Shown here piece by piece: positions 52,827-55,709 of a stretch of 55,709 nt of DNA. The DNA is from a virus. Each line of letters starts with the position of its first letter. The first letter of the stretch is position 1. The notes under the pieces are model-generated. The model worked only from the letters and a program-made list of their open reading frames with translations, did not search any database and was not told the DNA's origin. Made by a program: the position numbers and the translations under genes. The stretch covers positions 1-55,709 of the IMG/VR virus record IMGVR_UViG_3300034418_012021. One strand, 5' to 3'.

Positions 52827-55070
52827 ATGACACTACAAGGTTCTGGAGCAATATCTTTATCACAAATAGCAGGCGAGTTCGGTGGAAAGAATCCACTAGA
52901 GCTTGGTGAGTATCGTGGTCAAGATAATGCTCCAACGACTGGTGCCATAAGTTTTTCCAATTTTTATGGGACCGATGGTATTCCTACAAGTGGTCTCCAA
53001 TATCATTATGATGGTCAGATTTCTGAACATAATGATCCTTCAGCAGGAAATGTTCAAGATTTAGGTTCAAGTAACTATACTGGAACCTTGACCAATGGTG
53101 CTGCGTATAACACTGGAAACTTTGGTAAAGTAGTATTTGATGGCGTTGATGACTATGTAAATCTGTCTGGATATAATGGAGTTACTGGCACAACAGCAAG
53201 AACTTCCATTGTATTTTTTAAACTTGATGCATCACCACCATCTGCAGTTCAAAGACTTTTAACTTGGGGAGACCCTACCACTAATGGTCAAAAGTGGGCA
53301 ATGGAAATTACAACAGCAAGACAGATTAGATTAGCTATTGGAGGTGCTTCTAGATTAGCAACAAAACAATTGACCACAACTAATTGGAATATGATTGCTG
53401 CCACCTGTTCTGGTGGTTCTGGTGCGAGTGCACCATCTCCTATTTTTGACTTTCTTATAGCAGGAGACACTGTAGTTAGTGGAACTGGAGTTCCTGGTGG
53501 TACAACAGTTACTGCATTTAATAGTAGTGCAGGTACTATTACATTATCCAATAATCTTACGACTACATTATCCAATACTACTTTAACGTTCACCAACACT
53601 TATTTGCAAGCAAGTGGTGGTGGAGGTGGACAAAATCGTGGATCTGGTGGAAATGGTGGTACTGCTAGTGGTGCGGCAAGAGCAGCTGCATCACAAGGAT
53701 CTGGCGGCCAAGGCGGCACCGGTTCTAATAGGCAGAGTCCATTTTATTCTGGAGGCGGCGGCGGTGCTGGTGGATATACCGGCAATGGTGGTAGAGGTTG
53801 TGACCAAGACGGTAGCCCATCAGGAGCAGCAGGAACTGGTGGTGGTGGCGGCGGTGGCGGCCGAAGCGATGGTGGTGGTGGTGTAGAAGTATCCAATGGT
53901 CAAGGTACTTCGGGAAGTGGTGGAGGAACAACCAATCCTGGTGGTGGAGGTTCTGGTGGTTCTGCAGGATCTGCTGGATCCGGTACTGGAGCTTCTGGTG
54001 GTAATTATGGTGGAGGAGGCGGTGGTGCCTATGGATCCGATAACAATGGTGGATCTGGTAGACCTGGTAGGGCAAGATTTGTTTGGGGTAGCTATTCATA
54101 TCCCTCAAATGCTTCTTCATCTGCGTCAACACAACAAACATTTGCCGGAAGTGGAACATTCACAGTTCCTAGTGGAGTAACATCAGTTTCTGCTGCAATT
54201 GTTGGTGGTGGCGGCGGTGGTGGTGGTTCGGAAGAAAGTGATGAAACCGGCGGCGGCGGTGGCGGCGGTGCTCTTTCATATGGAAGTTGGACTGTTTCTC
54301 CTGGCCAGCAATTCACAGTAACTATTGGTAGTGGCGGCAGCGGTGCCGGTGCTGGTAATGATGGAGGTTCTGGAGGAACTTCAAGTATTACCGGAACTGA
54401 TACAGAAGCAGTATCAGGAACATCAGGAACTAATACACTTACTGCTGCATCCGGTGCTGCTAATGATATTCCCAACATAACCTTATACCATAACGCACAA
54501 AAACTTACAAATTATAGTGATGTTGCTGGAGCTATTGACACATCAACGGGAACAAATGTTGCTATCGGTCGTGCCAATGCTGGAGCAGCAGGAAATGTTG
54601 ATGGAGAGGTTGCCAAAGCATTAATTTATAATAGAGAATTAACTCACGCAGAAGTTGCTCAGATATACAATGCAAAATGCGTGGCACTTGGACTATCTCA
54701 AGAAACAGCATCGACTGAAACTACATCATCTCCTCCAACATATTCCATTACACAGACAGCAACAACAATTTATGAAACATCTGGTGCAGGATCTCCACAA
54801 TCTACAACATTTACAATAACTACAACTAATGTTGCAAATGGAACAACTCTATATTGGACTTGTGGTGGTGGTAATGTTTCATCTGCAGACTTTACTCAAA
54901 ATACAACTTCCGGATCTTTCACTATTAACAACAATACTGGTTCTGTAACTTTAACTGCCAGAAATGATGGAGTTGCCGACGATAAGGAAACATTCACATT
55001 AGAAGTTAGAACTGGAAGTACTTCGGGAACAGTTGTAGCAACCAGTTCAACAATTACAATTAATGAATAA
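52827..55070 (+). CDS. Mosaic adhesin: split LamG domain with Gly-rich insertion, 747 aa
   Basis: Residues 1-50 (GAISLSQIAGEFGGKNPLEL then GAISFSNFYGTD) are a common phage fibre head. A LamG/concanavalin-like fold begins near 58 (LQYHYDG...KVVFDGVDDYVNLSG) and runs to NWNMIAATCSG near 193. It resumes only near 546 with NITLYHNAQKL and VAKALIYNRELTHAEVAQIY. The gap holds a GDTVVSGTGVPGGTTV module, polyglycine loops ending RARFVWGSY, then a beta start (GSGTFTVPSGVTSV). After 635 comes a Calx-beta-like domain (TTIYETSG...DDKETFTLEV). Split fold and glycine loops suggest a receptor-binding tip. Confidence 0.8.
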   Translation: MTLQGSGAISLSQIAGEFGGKNPLELGEYRGQDNAPTTGAISFSNFYGTDGIPTSGLQYHYDGQISEHNDPSAGNVQDLGSSNYTGTLTNGAAYNTGNFGKVVFDGVDDYVNLSGYNGVTGTTARTSIVFFKLDASPPSAVQRLLTWGDPTTNGQKWAMEITTARQIRLAIGGASRLATKQLTTTNWNMIAATCSGGSGASAPSPIFDFLIAGDTVVSGTGVPGGTTVTAFNSSAGTITLSNNLTTTLSNTTLTFTNTYLQASGGGGGQNRGSGGNGGTASGAARAAASQGSGGQGGTGSNRQSPFYSGGGGGAGGYTGNGGRGCDQDGSPSGAAGTGGGGGGGGRSDGGGGVEVSNGQGTSGSGGGTTNPGGGGSGGSAGSAGSGTGASGGNYGGGGGGAYGSDNNGGSGRPGRARFVWGSYSYPSNASSSASTQQTFAGSGTFTVPSGVTSVSAAIVGGGGGGGGSEESDETGGGGGGGALSYGSWTVSPGQQFTVTIGSGGSGAGAGNDGGSGGTSSITGTDTEAVSGTSGTNTLTAASGAANDIPNITLYHNAQKLTNYSDVAGAIDTSTGTNVAIGRANAGAAGNVDGEVAKALIYNRELTHAEVAQIYNAKCVALGLSQETASTETTSSPPTYSITQTATTIYETSGAGSPQSTTFTITTTNVANGTTLYWTCGGGNVSSADFTQNTTSGSFTINNNTGSVTLTARNDGVADDKETFTLEVRTGSTSGTVVATSSTITINE
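53413..54463 (+). other. Insertion within the LamG domain (permuted Gly-rich order)
   Basis: About 350 residues interrupt the strand-loop-strand between AATCSG and IPNITLYHN. Within it the glycine-loop half (closing with RARFVWGS) precedes the beta-start half (TFTVPSG...VTIGSGGSG), the reverse of the order in the Gly-rich domain at 26317-26986. Confidence 0.65.
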
Positions 55071-55072
55071 TA

Positions 55073-55709
55073 ATGGAAAGAACTGTTGGAAGATTATTAT
55101 ATCCCCGTGGTCCTGGAAAGGACTATTTTAGTTATGAGGAAAATAAAAGAAGGCAAAATATATCAGATAGAACAGCACTCAAAAGAGCAGGTTATAAAAG
55201 ACACCCAAAAAGTTTATCCCAAATAAAATTTAAAAAAGGAAACCATACATTTTCAGATTATCATTATACTAGAGTTATAATATATTCAGATTTATCTGAT
55301 TATGTGACAAGAATTTTAAAAGTAAAAACTCCAATACAGGGTGGAGTTACTCCTACTTGGAAAAGATCTCTTCACGCAAAACGAGTAAAAAGAAAAGTTG
55401 GTGGAGATAGAACTGAAAGAAAGGTATATAATTTAACAGTGAGGTCAAAACAAGATATAACTGCTGTTGGTGTTTCTTTAATGGCACTTGGCAGAAGTTT
55501 CCATAGAGAAATTTTCATTGGTTGTCCAGAAACAATGAAAATATACGATGTAAAACCAGGATATTTATTAACATCAAGACCAACTTCACACTCAAGACTA
55601 AAACAATTTGCAAAGTGTGGAGAAAATTATGACTTGAGAATGAGAGATTATAAAATAACATCTAATGGGTGTTGGTTTATTGGAATAATATCAAAAATTC
55701 AAAGAGTAA
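55073..55709 (+). CDS. Unrecognised basic protein, N-terminal 212 aa (3' cut by window)
   Basis: The frame starts 2 bases after the adhesin stop and stays open to the last base; the final TAA of the window is out of frame, so the gene continues. It reads MERTVGRLLYPRGPGKDYF, then a strongly basic stretch (RTALKRAGYKRHPKSLS, KRSLHAKRVKRKVGG), YNLTVRSKQDITAVGVSLM, FIGCPETMKIYDVKPGYLL and a Cys-containing end. The Lys/Arg content sets it apart from its acidic, Thr/Gly-rich fibre neighbours. I do not recognise the family; nucleic-acid binding or binding to a negatively charged glycan are possibilities. Confidence 0.65.
   Translation, partial: MERTVGRLLYPRGPGKDYFSYEENKRRQNISDRTALKRAGYKRHPKSLSQIKFKKGNHTFSDYHYTRVIIYSDLSDYVTRILKVKTPIQGGVTPTWKRSLHAKRVKRKVGGDRTERKVYNLTVRSKQDITAVGVSLMALGRSFHREIFIGCPETMKIYDVKPGYLLTSRPTSHSRLKQFAKCGENYDLRMRDYKITSNGCWFIGIISKIQRV

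Noticed and set aside
33667-55709. Search by eye for gp17, integrase, transposase, photosynthesis or other host-like metabolic genes
   Set aside because: None of their motifs (Walker A/B, Tyr recombinase R-H-R-Y, PsbA-like segments) was seen in this interval.

Overview
The window is the virion-structure region of a tailed DNA virus of the T4-like myovirus type, most like the marine cyanophages (Kyanoviridae-like). The placement rests on gene order and recognisable proteins: gp25 and gp6 (baseplate wedge), a giant baseplate protein, gp8, a DUF4815-type protein, gp13 and gp14 (neck), gp15 (tail-sheath stabiliser) and gp16 (small terminase), plus short proteins I recognise as T4-like cyanophage families, such as the one starting MARRPSFSGGDL. 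T4-type late promoters (TATAAATA and close variants) sit 25-65 bases before start codons. Most of the window is AT-rich, and nearly every convincing gene is on the + strand.

Layout. (1) 1-1200: a GC-richer stretch of five tiny genes unlike the rest in composition, with hairpins and a repeated TGACACTTA motif. (2) 1200-3700: a short non-coding stretch, a small membrane protein, a GT-A-like glycosyltransferase and several small conserved phage proteins. (3) 3727-29532: the baseplate cluster gp25, gp6, a 4516-residue protein, gp8 and a 2787-residue DUF4815-type protein carrying a Pro-rich linker and a Gly-rich domain. (4) 29532-33666: two tiny proteins, then gp13, gp14, gp15 and gp16. (5) 33683-55709: a 22 kb run of fibre and adhesin genes where gp17 would be expected. 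It is dominated by a 4385-residue fibre with six collagen-like blocks, duplicated shaft modules and a C-terminal S74 self-cleaving chaperone, followed by a mosaic LamG/Gly-rich adhesin and an unrecognised basic protein cut by the window end.

How the genes work together: wedge proteins gp25, gp6 and gp8 and the giant protein should build the baseplate. The DUF4815-type protein probably links baseplate to fibres. gp13, gp14 and gp15 finish the neck and tail tube end, gp16 starts DNA packaging, and the fibre genes supply host recognition. Three genes (4516, 2787 and 4385 residues) take up about 63% of the window. The most unusual signals are the Gly-rich insertion in permuted order inside a LamG domain, the collagen-like fibre with homogenised modules, and one GSGY-type beta module spread over at least five structural proteins including neck protein gp14. 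All identifications are by reading the sequence; no database search was run.
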